DNA of 64,000 nt, from NCBI GenBank assembly GCA_947498595.1, contig CANMKX010000010.1, positions 1-64,000 of the forward strand, given 5' to 3'. The notes under the pieces were generated by a model. The model was not told the origin of the DNA and made no database searches. It worked only from the letters and a program-made list of their open reading frames with translations. Of the stretch, positions 1 through 7,977 are shown piece after piece (position 1 is the stretch's first letter; every line of letters starts with the position of its first letter). The position numbers were made by a program, and so were the translations under genes. Source of the DNA: an uncultured Aquimarina sp. (GTDB lineage Bacteria; Bacteroidota; Bacteroidia; Flavobacteriales; Flavobacteriaceae).

Positions 1-25
1 TGATGTTTTTCCTTATTTGCGAGGG

Positions 26-56
26 CAAAACTAATACTCTTTTTTATTCCTCACAA
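26..56 (-). promoter_or_regulatory. Putative promoter 1, reading left
   Basis: On the minus strand the -7 element reads TAGTTTTGC (TAnnTTTG) at 26-33, with a TTG about 20 bases upstream at 54-56. The surrounding sequence AAGCTTGT...AAAAAAGAG also occurs at promoter 3, so the two look like copies. Confidence 0.5.
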
Positions 57-142
57 GCTTTTTTTTGAAAGTTTTTTAAAAGACTTTACTCCTTCTCTAC
101 CAACCCTTTCTCTTCTTTATTCCTTACCTCATTTGCGAGCTG

Positions 143-175
143 CAAACATACTGTTTTTATTTGATAACAAAACAA
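143..175 (-). promoter_or_regulatory. Putative promoter 2, reading left
   Basis: On the minus strand the -7 element reads TATGTTTGCA at 143-150, with TTTTG at 168-172 about 17 bases upstream. It is followed by AGCTCGCAAAT, which resembles the CCTCGCAAAT that follows promoter 1. Confidence 0.5.
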
Positions 176-276
176 CTTTTTGTCGTTTTGTTTTTTTTAC
201 TTTCAGTATCTTTTTAAGCTTTTTCTATGAACGTTACTTAGTGTTTGACTTGTTTCATTCGTACGCTAAGCGGGTG

Positions 277-306
277 CAAAGATACACCTCTTTTTTACTT
301 CTACAA
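277..306 (-). promoter_or_regulatory. Putative promoter 3, reading left
   Basis: On the minus strand the -7 element reads TATCTTTGCA at 277-284, a full match to the Bacteroidota consensus. A TTG lies at 304-306, 19 bases upstream. The sequence around the TTG resembles promoter 1. Confidence 0.55.
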
Positions 307-414
307 GCTTTTTTCTTACTTATTTCTTAATTTTATCTTAACTTTTTCTTAATACGTTAATAATGTAGCTTTTATATATCTCTATTATTTCCCCCTATAT
401 CCTTTTAATAGAAA

Positions 415-436
415 AAACCCTAATTTCTTAGGGTTT
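415..436 (-). terminator. Terminator after ftsY
   Basis: A perfect 9-bp stem (AAACCCTAA / TTAGGGTTT) has a four-base loop and an A-run on the plus strand, which becomes a T-run on the minus strand. It lies 36 bases past the ftsY stop. Confidence 0.7.
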
Positions 437-471
437 CTTGTTTTGTTTATTTTATAATTCCTTATTTATTC

Positions 472-1422
472 CTATTTAAAAAAGGAATCTACGAATTCGT
501 ATTTATTAAACACTTGCAAATCTTCTATACCTTCTCCAACACCTATGTATTTTACTGGTATTTGAAATTGATCGCTTATTCCTATAACTACCCCTCCTTT
601 TGCTGTTCCATCTAATTTTGTTACTGCTAAGGAAGTTACTTCTGTTGTAGCTGTAAATTGTTTTGCTTGTTCGAATGCATTTTGACCTGTAGAACCATCT
701 AATACTAATAATACATCATGTGGAGCATCTCCTACAACTTTTTGCATTACTCGTTTTACTTTAGATAATTCATTCATTAAATTGATCTTATTATGTAAAC
801 GTCCTGCTGTATCAATAATAATAACATCCGCATCTTGATTAACTCCTGATTGAAGTGCATCGAATGCTACAGAAGCTGGATCACTTCCCATTGATTGTTT
901 TACTATAGGTACATCTACACGATCTGCCCATACTTGTAATTGATCTATCGCTGCAGCTCTAAATGTATCAGCTGCTCCAAGAACAACTTTCAATCCTTTT
1001 TTCTTAAATTGATAAGCAAGTTTTCCTATTGTAGTAGTTTTCCCAACTCCATTAACTCCAACAACCATTAAAACGTATGGTTTTGATTTTGGAATTTCGT
1101 AATCTGTACCTTCTCCTACATTTGTTTCAGATAAGAGTCCTGCTATTTCTTCTCGAAGAATCTTATTTAATTCTTCAGTTCCAAGATATTTATCTTTCGA
1201 AACGCGTTTCTCTATTCTTTCAATTATTTTTATTGTTGTTTTGACACCAACATCGCTACTAACTAAAACTTCTTCAAGATCATCAAGTACTTCATCATCT
1301 ACTTTTGATTTTCCTGCTACAGCTTTACTTAATTTAGAAAAGAAGCTAGATTTTGTTGTTTCTAAACCTTTATTTAAGGTTTCTTTCTTCTCTGAAGAAA
1401 ATATTTTTTTAAAAAAATTCAT
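472..1422 (-). CDS. ftsY: Signal recognition particle receptor FtsY
   Basis: This is the GTPase receptor that docks ribosome-SRP complexes at the inner membrane for co-translational insertion of membrane proteins. The 316 residues hold a short N-terminal region, the helical N domain (about 30-100) and the G domain. Visible G motifs are GVNGVGKT (122-129), DTAGR (204-208) and TKLDG (269-273), and the family's C-terminal GVGEGIEDL is present. The long acidic A domain of proteobacterial FtsY is missing, as is usual in Bacteroidota. It is the last gene of a ribosomal protein cluster (rpmB-rpmG-DUF4295-ftsY), a common arrangement in Flavobacteriia. A gap of 152 bases to the DUF4295 gene leaves room for its own promoter. 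Confidence 0.97.
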   Translation of the reverse strand: MNFFKKIFSSEKKETLNKGLETTKSSFFSKLSKAVAGKSKVDDEVLDDLEEVLVSSDVGVKTTIKIIERIEKRVSKDKYLGTEELNKILREEIAGLLSETNVGEGTDYEIPKSKPYVLMVVGVNGVGKTTTIGKLAYQFKKKGLKVVLGAADTFRAAAIDQLQVWADRVDVPIVKQSMGSDPASVAFDALQSGVNQDADVIIIDTAGRLHNKINLMNELSKVKRVMQKVVGDAPHDVLLVLDGSTGQNAFEQAKQFTATTEVTSLAVTKLDGTAKGGVVIGISDQFQIPVKYIGVGEGIEDLQVFNKYEFVDSFFK

Positions 1423-1574
1423 TCGTTTCTTCTGTAATTTCTATAATTTTCAATTACCTATCTACAAAAAAGAGTAGTTTAGATTTTTCTTTATTAATAC
1501 CTCAAATATATAAAAAAGAAAAAAGCCATTTTCAAAAGAAAACAGCTCTATCTAATATTTTTCCTCAAAGCGAA

Positions 1575-1727
1575 TTACTTTTTCTTAAGAAAGTCGTTTA
1601 CCGCTTCTGGTGTCATGATAGACTCCACAAAAGTATAAGCTCCAGTTTTTGGAGACTTTACCATTTTTATAGCTTTTGTCAATCTGTTTGACTTAGTCTG
1701 TAACGATGCTACTGATTTCTTTGCCAT
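1575..1727 (-). CDS. DUF4295 small basic protein
   Basis: A 50-residue lysine-rich protein starts MAKKSVASLQT and ends DFLKKK. It is the DUF4295 family, found almost only in Bacteroidota and nearly always beside rpmG. Its function is not known; the size, charge and location among ribosomal protein genes suggest that it binds the ribosome or RNA, which is inference. The start lies 8 bases after the rpmG stop, so the two are surely co-transcribed. Confidence 0.9.
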   Translation of the reverse strand: MAKKSVASLQTKSNRLTKAIKMVKSPKTGAYTFVESIMTPEAVNDFLKKK

Positions 1728-1735
1728 TTCCTATA

Positions 1736-1918
1736 TTATTTTATCTCTTTATGAACCGTCATTTTCTTAAGAATTGGATTAAATTTTTTAATCTCAATTC
1801 TATCTGGCGTATTCTTTTTGTTTTTAGTTGTAATGTATCTTGATGTACCTGGTTTACCACTAGCTTTATGCTCTGTACATTCTAAGATTACTTGAATTCT
1901 ATTACCTTTCTTTGCCAT
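1736..1918 (-). CDS. rpmG: 50S ribosomal protein L33
   Basis: A 60-residue large-subunit ribosomal protein. The N-terminus [17 protein letters not shown] and the segment [18 protein letters not shown] are typical of L33. Only one Cys (C14) is seen, so this is the form without the four-cysteine zinc site. It follows rpmB by 29 bases in the same operon. Confidence 0.96.
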   Translation of the reverse strand: MAKKGNRIQVILECTEHKASGKPGTSRYITTKNKKNTPDRIEIKKFNPILKKMTVHKEIK

Positions 1919-1947
1919 TGTATAGTATCTTTATTATAAAAAGGAAA

Positions 1948-2187
1948 TTACTTAGTTAAAAATCCTTTTGCTCTCGCTTCTTTTAAAACAGCAGAGATCC
2001 CATTCTTATTAATATTCTTTAACGCAGCAGTAGACACTTTTAATGTTACCCAACGATCTTCTTCTGGAATATAAAAGCGTTTTTTAATTAAATTCGCATT
2101 GAATTTACGTTTAGTTTTATTCATCGCGTGAGAAACATTGTTCCCAACCATTGCTTTTTTTCCTGTAAGCTCGCAAACTCTTGACAT
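1948..2187 (-). CDS. rpmB: 50S ribosomal protein L28
   Basis: A 79-residue large-subunit protein that begins [20 protein letters not shown], the standard L28 start. The [14 protein letters not shown] segment follows. It has a single Cys rather than zinc-binding CxxC pairs. It is the first gene of the rpmB-rpmG-DUF4295 cluster, and the operon promoter should lie in 2188-2300. Confidence 0.97.
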   Translation of the reverse strand: MSRVCELTGKKAMVGNNVSHAMNKTKRKFNANLIKKRFYIPEEDRWVTLKVSTAALKNINKNGISAVLKEARAKGFLTK

Positions 2188-2353
2188 CTCTTTCTTAATT
2201 TTGTATTATTTCAAAACAGGCTGCAAATTAACGAATTTTTTATCGAACTTACAACACCTAATATATTATTTTTTTGATATTTATTTTTTCATTCTTTGTT
2301 AACAATTCTAAAACCAGGGGTTTTCCCCTATTTCATACTTAATCTCATTTATG

Positions 2354-2362
2354 TAATTTTAC
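2354..2362 (+). promoter_or_regulatory. -7-like box ahead of candidate small RNA
   Basis: TAATTTTAC differs from the Bacteroidota TAnnTTTG box only in the final G. It lies a few bases before the first stem of the candidate RNA at 2366-2457. The same TAnnTTTA form precedes the small RNA array at 45-46 kb. Confidence 0.35.
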
Positions 2363-2365
2363 TCC

Positions 2366-2457
2366 AGTTAGTTTTCAAGAAAGCAACTAACTACTTGATA
2401 TGGGGTAATTAAGTAGTAATAGAGATTAAAGCGATGTGTAACAGCATCGCTTTTTTT
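2366..2457 (+). ncRNA. Candidate structured small RNA, three stems
   Basis: Three hairpins follow one another. The first is a perfect 8-bp stem (AGTTAGTT at 2366-2373 with AACTAACT at 2385-2392). The second is weaker (TACTT...AAGTA around 2392-2415). The third is a 9-bp stem with CATCGCTTT as its right arm (2428-2453), followed by seven T, a good intrinsic terminator. No open frame covers it, and no plus-strand gene upstream would need this terminator because rpmB reads the other way. A free-standing transcript of about 90 nt is the simplest reading. I do not recognise the family. Confidence 0.5.
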
Positions 2458-2546
2458 ATATCTTTTAAATCTCTAGATAATCTTCTCTATTTCTATTAAT
2501 TAGTATTTTGTTTTTTAAATTCGTATCTTTATTATAATCACATAAT

Positions 2547-2969
2547 ATGAAGGGGTCAAAGTTAGTTATTACCGCAAAAGATATAAATCAATCTATTCTT
2601 GAGCATTTAGAATATGAATTTGGATCTTTTTATTTTTTTAGAAACTTTATTATTTCAGAGATTAAAACTGGGGTAATCATTGATTTTGAAAAAATAAAAC
2701 CTGCTTTTCAGAATGTTATAAAACATTATAGAAGAGATATTCCTTTTGTTTATATTTCTAATAGAATCAATTCGTATTCTGTTGTTCCTACTAGTCATTT
2801 TCAAACTCGAGACATTTTCCCTAATTTAATGGGATATGCTATTGTATCTTATAATCCAAAAACGGATAAGGTTGCTGAATTAGAGCGTTCTTTTTTTGAT
2901 AAGCATTTAGAAATTTTTGATTCTCTTGATAAAGCTATCAAATGGGCTGAAACAATTTCATTTCAATAA
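2547..2969 (+). CDS. Hypothetical protein, flavobacterial type
   Basis: A 140-residue soluble protein without signal peptide or membrane segment. I do not recognise a named domain. The pattern of alternating strands and helices, with a central VYISNRINSYSVVPTSHFQ and a C-terminal helix AIKWAETI, recalls small STAS/SpoIIAA-like proteins seen in this class, but this is only a resemblance. It converges on cinA and overlaps its 3' end by 12 bases. The start at 2547 follows a short AT-rich leader after the candidate small RNA. Confidence 0.7.
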   Translation: MKGSKLVITAKDINQSILEHLEYEFGSFYFFRNFIISEIKTGVIIDFEKIKPAFQNVIKHYRRDIPFVYISNRINSYSVVPTSHFQTRDIFPNLMGYAIVSYNPKTDKVAELERSFFDKHLEIFDSLDKAIKWAETISFQ

Positions 2970-4202
2970 TTCATCTTTTAACATTTCAAATGATTTATTC
3001 ACTGCTCTTCCTATTGTTCGAGTTCGGTGATTACTAAATTTAAATTCTTCTGAAAACACGTCACTGGGTGTTGCTATTGCAATAAACACTGTTCCAACAT
3101 CTACGTTTCCATCGCCTTTTGTTGGGCCTGCATTTCCTGTAGTTGCTATTGCATATTCTGTATCAAACTTTAATCGAGAAGCTTTTGCCATTTCTTTTGC
3201 AACTTGATGACTTGTTACACCATACTCTTGTATTACTTCTTCTTTTATTCCTAAAACATCAATTTTTGATTTTGTTGCATAGGTTACAATTCCACCTTTA
3301 AAAAAAGATGAGATTCCTGAATGCTGTGTTATTGTTTCGGCTATTTTGCCTCCAGTACAACTCTCAGCTATTGATAAACTATCTCCTTTATTTATTAACA
3401 TTTCACCTATTATTAATTCTATAGGTTTATTTTCTTCGTAACCGGTGATTATATCTCCTAATAACTCTTGTAAACTTGCTATTTCTTCATTTAATGCTTT
3501 AATCAGCACCTCTTTTTCATCTCCTCTAGCGGACAATCTCAATCTTACTTTTCCTAAATTAGGTAAGTATGCTAATTTTATAAATGATGGTAGTTCATCT
3601 TCCCAATCTTCTATCTTTGCAGCTAAATCACTTTCTCCAACACCGTAAGTTATTAGTGTTTTATGAATAATGAATGGTCTTTTAAAATTGGCTTGTAATT
3701 TAGGAATTACTTCTCTATCTATTAGTTCTTTCATTTCAAAAGGGACTCCTGGCATTGATATAAAAACTGTATCGTCTTTTTCTAACCACATTCCTGGTGC
3801 TGTTCCGTATTGATTCATCAATACTGTAGCTTTTGAAGGAACTAATGCTTGCTTTTTATTTATTTCTGATACTGGCTTATTGAGATATTCTTTAAAAATA
3901 GCTTCTACATGTGCTAACACAGTATCATTTTGTATTAATTCATCATTAAAATATTTACAAATAGTATGTTTTGTTATATCATCTTTTGTTGGTCCTAGTC
4001 CACCTGTTATCAAAACTATATCAACTCTATTCTTAGCATTTTCTAAAGCTTCTAGAATATGATGCTCTTCATCTTGAACTGAAGTTATTTGGTATACATC
4101 AATTCCTATCTTATTTAAAGCTTTGCTTATATAAACGGAATTAGTGTCTACGATCTGACCTATCAAGATCTCATCGCCTATCGTAATTATTTCTGCTAAC
4201 AT
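2958..4202 (-). CDS. cinA: CinA-like protein
   Basis: A 414-residue two-domain protein. The N-terminal half (about 1-170) is a MoCF-type domain with TGGLGPTKDD near residue 66, linked in the family to ADP-ribose pyrophosphatase activity. The C-terminal part (about 255-410) is the CinA amidase domain, with AESCTGGKIAE and the TGNAGPTKGDGNVDVGTV region, which in this family removes the amide of nicotinamide mononucleotide (NMN deamidase). The length is normal for the fused form. It follows the Hpt gene by 8 bases and is part of the exonuclease-FAH-Hpt-cinA run. Confidence 0.93.
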   Translation of the reverse strand: MLAEIITIGDEILIGQIVDTNSVYISKALNKIGIDVYQITSVQDEEHHILEALENAKNRVDIVLITGGLGPTKDDITKHTICKYFNDELIQNDTVLAHVEAIFKEYLNKPVSEINKKQALVPSKATVLMNQYGTAPGMWLEKDDTVFISMPGVPFEMKELIDREVIPKLQANFKRPFIIHKTLITYGVGESDLAAKIEDWEDELPSFIKLAYLPNLGKVRLRLSARGDEKEVLIKALNEEIASLQELLGDIITGYEENKPIELIIGEMLINKGDSLSIAESCTGGKIAETITQHSGISSFFKGGIVTYATKSKIDVLGIKEEVIQEYGVTSHQVAKEMAKASRLKFDTEYAIATTGNAGPTKGDGNVDVGTVFIAIATPSDVFSEEFKFSNHRTRTIGRAVNKSFEMLKDELLK

Positions 4203-4210
4203 ATAAATCT

Positions 4211-4549
4211 TTATGCAAAATCGTTCTTTAACTCATGTAGTGCTTGAGTTACTGTAGTTGTAATACGATTTAATACGGGTTCAATTTCTTCTTTCTTTTT
4301 GCTTGTTTTAGACCAAGCTTCCATTTCTTTAATATAACTTAATAGATCTATATCGAATAGTTGTAGGTTTGGTTTCATTTTATGCGCACATTGATATGCT
4401 TTTTCTGGATTGTTTGCTTTTACTGCTTCAATCATTCCATTCATATCTTCTGGAATTTCTTCTAAAAAAGTTTGCACTAAAACTGTAATGAATTCTTTAT
4501 CATCTCCAGCCAATTCCTGTATCTTATCTAAGCTATAATTTCTCCCCAT
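4211..4549 (-). CDS. Hpt (histidine phosphotransfer) protein
   Basis: A 112-residue four-helix phosphotransfer protein. The motif AHKMKPN places the phosphorylated histidine at residue 56. It carries a phosphoryl group between a hybrid kinase and a response regulator; no partner kinase is adjacent, so it probably works with one encoded elsewhere. Its start directly abuts the stop of the FAH-family gene (no gap), showing tight co-transcription. A phosphorelay protein inside this metabolic and repair operon is a conserved oddity whose meaning I cannot tell from sequence. Confidence 0.85.
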   Translation of the reverse strand: MGRNYSLDKIQELAGDDKEFITVLVQTFLEEIPEDMNGMIEAVKANNPEKAYQCAHKMKPNLQLFDIDLLSYIKEMEAWSKTSKKKEEIEPVLNRITTTVTQALHELKNDFA

Positions 4550-5161
4550 TTATTTTACTCTTATCGAAAAAAACTGCTCTCCTTCTATAAAGCCTTCTAA
4601 TGTATCATTAGCTTGAACGGCTCCTACTCCAGCAGGTGTTCCTGTAAATATAACATCTCCAATCTTTAATGTGAAATATTTTGACACAAATTCGATTAAC
4701 TCATCTATTTTCCAGAGCATCAGCTTTGTATTTCCTTCTTGAACTGTGGTTTCATTTCTTTTAAGGCTATAGTTTAGATTATTTAAATCTTCAAACTGGT
4801 TTTTTGACACCCATTTCCCTATTACCGCTGCTCCATCAAAGGCTTTTGCTGTTTCCCAAGGCAAGCCTTTTCCTTTTAATTTTTGCTGAAGATCTCTGGC
4901 TGTAAAGTCTATTCCTAAGCTAATTTGATCGTAATATTTATGGGCAAACTTTCTATCTATATACTTTCCTACTTTATTGATTTTAACAAGTACTTCTACT
5001 TCATGATGAACATCATTGGAAAAATCTGGTATAAAAAAGGGTTGTTTTTTTAACAGTATAGCTGTATCTGGTTTTAAAAAAACTACTGGTTCTACAGGTT
5101 TTTCGTTTTCTAGCTCTTCAATATGATCCGTATAATTACGTCCTATACATATTAATTTCAT
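4550..5161 (-). CDS. Fumarylacetoacetate hydrolase family protein
   Basis: A 203-residue single-domain FAH protein of the acylpyruvase / oxaloacetate decarboxylase (FAHD1) type. Visible marks are the N-terminal CIGRNYTDHIEE, the metal-binding HHEVEVLV segment, GIDFTARDLQ, KAFDGAAVIGKW and FTGTPAGVG. The substrate is probably a small 2,4-dioxo or beta-keto acid, with Mg2+ or Mn2+ at the site; the exact substrate cannot be read from sequence. It lies between the exonuclease gene and the Hpt gene on the same strand. Confidence 0.9.
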   Translation of the reverse strand: MKLICIGRNYTDHIEELENEKPVEPVVFLKPDTAILLKKQPFFIPDFSNDVHHEVEVLVKINKVGKYIDRKFAHKYYDQISLGIDFTARDLQQKLKGKGLPWETAKAFDGAAVIGKWVSKNQFEDLNNLNYSLKRNETTVQEGNTKLMLWKIDELIEFVSKYFTLKIGDVIFTGTPAGVGAVQANDTLEGFIEGEQFFSIRVK

Positions 5162-5194
5162 AGATAATTTCTAATTAAATTTCTTATAAAAATG

Positions 5195-5226
5195 AAAGTG
5201 TATCAACATTCTAGTTGATACACTTT
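5195..5226 (-). terminator. Hairpin after exonuclease gene
   Basis: A 13-bp stem (AAAGTGTATCAAC / GTTGATACACTTT) with a six-base loop sits 10 bases past the exonuclease stop. T-rich sequence flanks both sides, so it may be only a partial stop before the FAH gene. Confidence 0.6.
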
Positions 5227-5236
5227 TTCATTGTTT

Positions 5237-6016
5237 TTATAATTTCAAACTATTATTCAGCTTTCGAAGTCGAATTGCTGTTAGTATCTTTTTTGTGTAT
5301 AATGGAAAATCTGCATTTTGTAACCATCCAAAATATCCTGGTTCGTCATCAAGTACTTGATCTACTAATTTTCCTTTATGTTTTCCAAAAGAAAATACTT
5401 CTTGCCCTTCTTTATTAAATGCTATGAATCCTGCAAAATCTGCAAATTGCTTTCTTGAGCTAAAGTCTGCAAGAAATTTCATGTTATTTTCAAGATCTGG
5501 ATATCGATCCAATTGTGCTTTTAAAACTTCGTATGTAGCATTTGTATCTACAGCTGCTGTATGTGCTCCTTCTAAATCTTTATCGCAATAAAACTTGTAT
5601 GCTGCAGACAATGTTCTTTGTTCCATTTTATGAAAAATCGTTTGCACATCGACTGCTACAGCATTTTTCATATCAAAATCAATTCCTACTCTCAATAATT
5701 CTTCTGCTAATAAAGGAATATCAAATCTATTAGAATTAAATCCACCTAGATCACATCCTTTGATCATATCATATACGGTCTGTCCTAATTTTTCGAATGT
5801 TGGCTCATTTGCTACTTTTTCATCTGTAATTCCGTGCACGGCTGTTGTTTCTGGAGGAATAGGAATTCCTGGGTTAACTAACCATGTTTTACTTTCTTTA
5901 TTTCCGTTTGGAAATACTTTTAATATTGATATTTCAACAATACGATCTTTTGAAATATTTATTCCTGTTGTTTCAAGATCGAAGAAACAAATTGGTTTGT
6001 TTAATTTTAGTTCCAT
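5237..6016 (-). CDS. DEDDh 3'-5' exonuclease
   Basis: A 259-residue DnaQ-like exonuclease. Exo I is FFDLETTGIN (residues 12-21), Exo II is GGFNSNRFDIPLL, and Exo III is HTAAVDTNATYEV with the HxAxxD form of the DEDDh class. A C-terminal block with FSFGKHKGK resembles the accessory domain of exodeoxyribonuclease X-like enzymes. It likely trims single-stranded or mismatched DNA ends in repair. It appears to be the first gene of the operon that runs through FAH, Hpt and cinA. Confidence 0.9.
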   Translation of the reverse strand: MELKLNKPICFFDLETTGINISKDRIVEISILKVFPNGNKESKTWLVNPGIPIPPETTAVHGITDEKVANEPTFEKLGQTVYDMIKGCDLGGFNSNRFDIPLLAEELLRVGIDFDMKNAVAVDVQTIFHKMEQRTLSAAYKFYCDKDLEGAHTAAVDTNATYEVLKAQLDRYPDLENNMKFLADFSSRKQFADFAGFIAFNKEGQEVFSFGKHKGKLVDQVLDDEPGYFGWLQNADFPLYTKKILTAIRLRKLNNSLKL

Positions 6017-6060
6017 AGTGATTGCATTACCCCAAAGATACTAGGTATAATTTATAATCA

Positions 6061-6083
6061 AAAGCGATAATCCCTATCGCTTT
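6061..6083 (-). terminator. Terminator after the mntR-like gene
   Basis: A 9-bp stem (AAAGCGATA / TATCGCTTT) with a five-base loop lies 8 bases past the regulator stop. In the minus direction it is followed by a short T-rich tail. Confidence 0.5.
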
Positions 6084-6091
6084 GTTAAAAA

Positions 6092-6760
6092 TTAGTTGAT
6101 CAACTTCACAAAAACATTGTCTGCAAACTTTTTACTTACCGTTTCTATTTTCTCATTGAATTGAATACGAATCGATTTGTCAAATTCTCTGACTTCTAAA
6201 ATTTCAATTTCGCTACTTAATGCAAGTCCAATTTCTGAAACATATTTTAAAAAAGTTACGGAGCCGTCATTAACTGAAACGAGCTGACACACCGATTTTT
6301 CTGGTAATGATGATAAAGTTATCTTGGGTTGGATCGAATATTCTCCTTTTGCATTAGGGATTACTTCTCCATGTGGATCTCTTTCTGGATAGTCCATAAA
6401 ACGATCTAATTCGTTTATTAATTTTGACGATTTTATATGTTCTAATTGTTCTGCGACTTCGTGCACTTCATCCCAAGTAAAGTTAAGATAATTACATAAA
6501 AACGTCTCCCATAATCTATGTTTTCGAATCAAGCGTACGGCTATTGATTTCCCTTCATCTGTAAGGTCTAATTTCCCATACTTTTCACTTATCACATATT
6601 CTTTTGCTTTTAACTTCTTAATCATATTATTAGCTGAGGCTGGTGATACTGTTAAATACTCTGCTAATTGATTATTTCCTACTTTGCTAGCTTGATCTTC
6701 TATAAGTAATTGAAAGAGTGCTTTTAAATAATCCTCTTCACTTTTAGTTAAATTATTCAT
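6092..6760 (-). CDS. DtxR/MntR-family metal-dependent repressor
   Basis: A 222-residue regulator with an N-terminal winged helix (about 8-65, with SPASANNMIKKLKAKEY), a metal-binding and dimerisation domain (about 70-140, with HRLWETFL and HEVAEQLEH) and a C-terminal SH3-like FeoA domain (about 150-220). The family binds DNA when loaded with Mn2+ or Fe2+ and represses uptake genes. It is divergent from the metal ABC transporter at 7041. A perfect inverted repeat sits 10 bases before its start codon, so it probably represses itself as well as the transporter. Confidence 0.9.
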   Translation of the reverse strand: MNNLTKSEEDYLKALFQLLIEDQASKVGNNQLAEYLTVSPASANNMIKKLKAKEYVISEKYGKLDLTDEGKSIAVRLIRKHRLWETFLCNYLNFTWDEVHEVAEQLEHIKSSKLINELDRFMDYPERDPHGEVIPNAKGEYSIQPKITLSSLPEKSVCQLVSVNDGSVTFLKYVSEIGLALSSEIEILEVREFDKSIRIQFNEKIETVSKKFADNVFVKLIN

Positions 6761-6769
6761 ATATCATTT

Positions 6770-6785
6770 GTTAGACATAGCTAAC
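6770..6785. promoter_or_regulatory. Candidate MntR-type operator
   Basis: GTTAGACATAGCTAAC is a perfect 5-bp inverted repeat (GTTAG / CTAAC) around a six-base centre. It lies 10-25 bases upstream of the regulator start codon, in the divergent region shared with the metal transporter. Its form resembles known DtxR/MntR boxes, which are roughly 16-20 bp palindromes. Confidence 0.6.
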
Positions 6786-7040
6786 TTTTTTATTTTTACC
6801 CAAATTACATACAAAAATAACAATTCATGAAACGTATAGGAAGTATATTCTTTATATTATTACCCATTGCAAGCTTTAATATCACCTATAAACTTCTTCT
6901 ATCTATTTAATATTGGTGTTTTTAAATGCACCTTATCTATTTTAAAAAATCTTTATTATCTATAAATATTTTGATTGGAAATGATTTAAATAAGGTATTG
7001 TAATCCTTAATTTCTTTTCCTTTTACATAAAAACATCATT

Positions 7041-7958
7041 ATGACTAAACATATTTTATTATTATTTACACTTATTTCTGTTCTTTTTTCTTGTAATCAA
7101 AAACCTAAAGATCCTAATCAGAAATTAAATGTAGTTACGACTACTTCAATGATTACTGATATGGTAAAAAATATTGGTGGGGATTATATTAATATTGAAG
7201 GACTGATGGGAAGTGGTGTTGATCCTCATTTGTACAAAGCTAGCGAGGGGGATGTTTCTAAATTAGTCAATGCTGATGTCATTTTTTACAATGGACTACA
7301 TCTTGAAGGTAAATTGGAGGAAGTTTTTGAAAAAATGCGTCATCAAAATATAAAAACAATTGCGATTAGTGATGTTCTTGATAGAAAGACTTTAATCTCA
7401 TCTGAGTATTTTGCTTCTAGTTTTGATCCTCATATATGGTTTGACATTCAAAATTGGAAACAAGCTACGGTTTTCACGACTCAGAAACTAAAGGAATTCG
7501 ATCCAAAGAATGCTACTAATTATGAACGTAATAGTACTGTTTACTTAGAAAAATTGAATATTCTTGAGAAAAAAGTTTTAGCTAAAATTGAAACGTTGAC
7601 TCCTGAAAAGAGAATATTAGTGACTGCTCATGATGCTTTTAATTATTTTGGTAAAGCTTATAATTTTAATGTTGTTGGTCTACAGGGGTTATCTACTGCT
7701 ACTGAAGCTGGTGTACAGGATGTTCAAAAATTGGCCTCTTTTATTATTGAAAAACAAGTAAAAGCAATTTTTGTAGAAAGCTCTGTTCCTAAACGTACTA
7801 TTGAGGCATTACAAGCTGCCGTTATATCCAAAGGACATGAAGTTGCCATTGGCGGTACTTTATTTTCTGATGCTTTGGGGAATCCTGATTCTGTTGAAGG
7901 TACATATACTGGTATGTTTATTTATAATGTAGCAACTATTGTAGAAGCTCTTCAGTAA
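7041..7958 (+). CDS. Metal ABC transporter substrate-binding lipoprotein
   Basis: A 305-residue cluster A-I solute-binding lipoprotein. The signal peptide ends in a lipobox, LFSC, with Cys18 as the lipidated residue. The predicted metal ligands are His63 (GVDPHLYK), His131 (FDPHIWFD), Glu246 (FVESSVP) and Asp277 (LFSDALG). The His-His-Glu-Asp set resembles the manganese-binding PsaA type, and no long His-rich loop of ZnuA is present. This favours Mn2+, although Zn2+ cannot be excluded. It is the first gene of an operon with the ATPase (20 bases on) and permease. Confidence 0.93.
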   Translation: MTKHILLLFTLISVLFSCNQKPKDPNQKLNVVTTTSMITDMVKNIGGDYINIEGLMGSGVDPHLYKASEGDVSKLVNADVIFYNGLHLEGKLEEVFEKMRHQNIKTIAISDVLDRKTLISSEYFASSFDPHIWFDIQNWKQATVFTTQKLKEFDPKNATNYERNSTVYLEKLNILEKKVLAKIETLTPEKRILVTAHDAFNYFGKAYNFNVVGLQGLSTATEAGVQDVQKLASFIIEKQVKAIFVESSVPKRTIEALQAAVISKGHEVAIGGTLFSDALGNPDSVEGTYTGMFIYNVATIVEALQ

Positions 7959-7977
7959 TGTTTTAATTGCTAATTTT

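Larger units (their letters stand above)
1..471. other. Gene-free stretch with tandem promoters
   Basis: No convincing protein gene is seen here; a short open frame at 133-330 is low-complexity and has no recognisable domain. The stretch holds three minus-strand promoter-like elements (26-56, 143-175, 277-306) and, at 415-436, the terminator of ftsY. Each promoter-like -7 box is followed in its reading direction by a GC-richer segment (CCCGC, AGCTCGC, CCTCGC), as is often seen ahead of stable RNA genes in this phylum. This suggests a strongly expressed transcription unit that begins just left of the window. Confidence 0.5.

Noticed and set aside
133..330. Plus-strand open frame of 65 codons
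   Set aside because: Low-complexity Phe/Leu-rich translation across promoter-like elements, with no domain and no conserved pattern.
6827..6910. 27-residue hydrophobic peptide (MKRIGSIFFILLPIASFN...) upstream of the metal transporter
   Set aside because: It could be a small membrane peptide, but the length is short and the composition typical of AT-rich chance frames; no supporting context.
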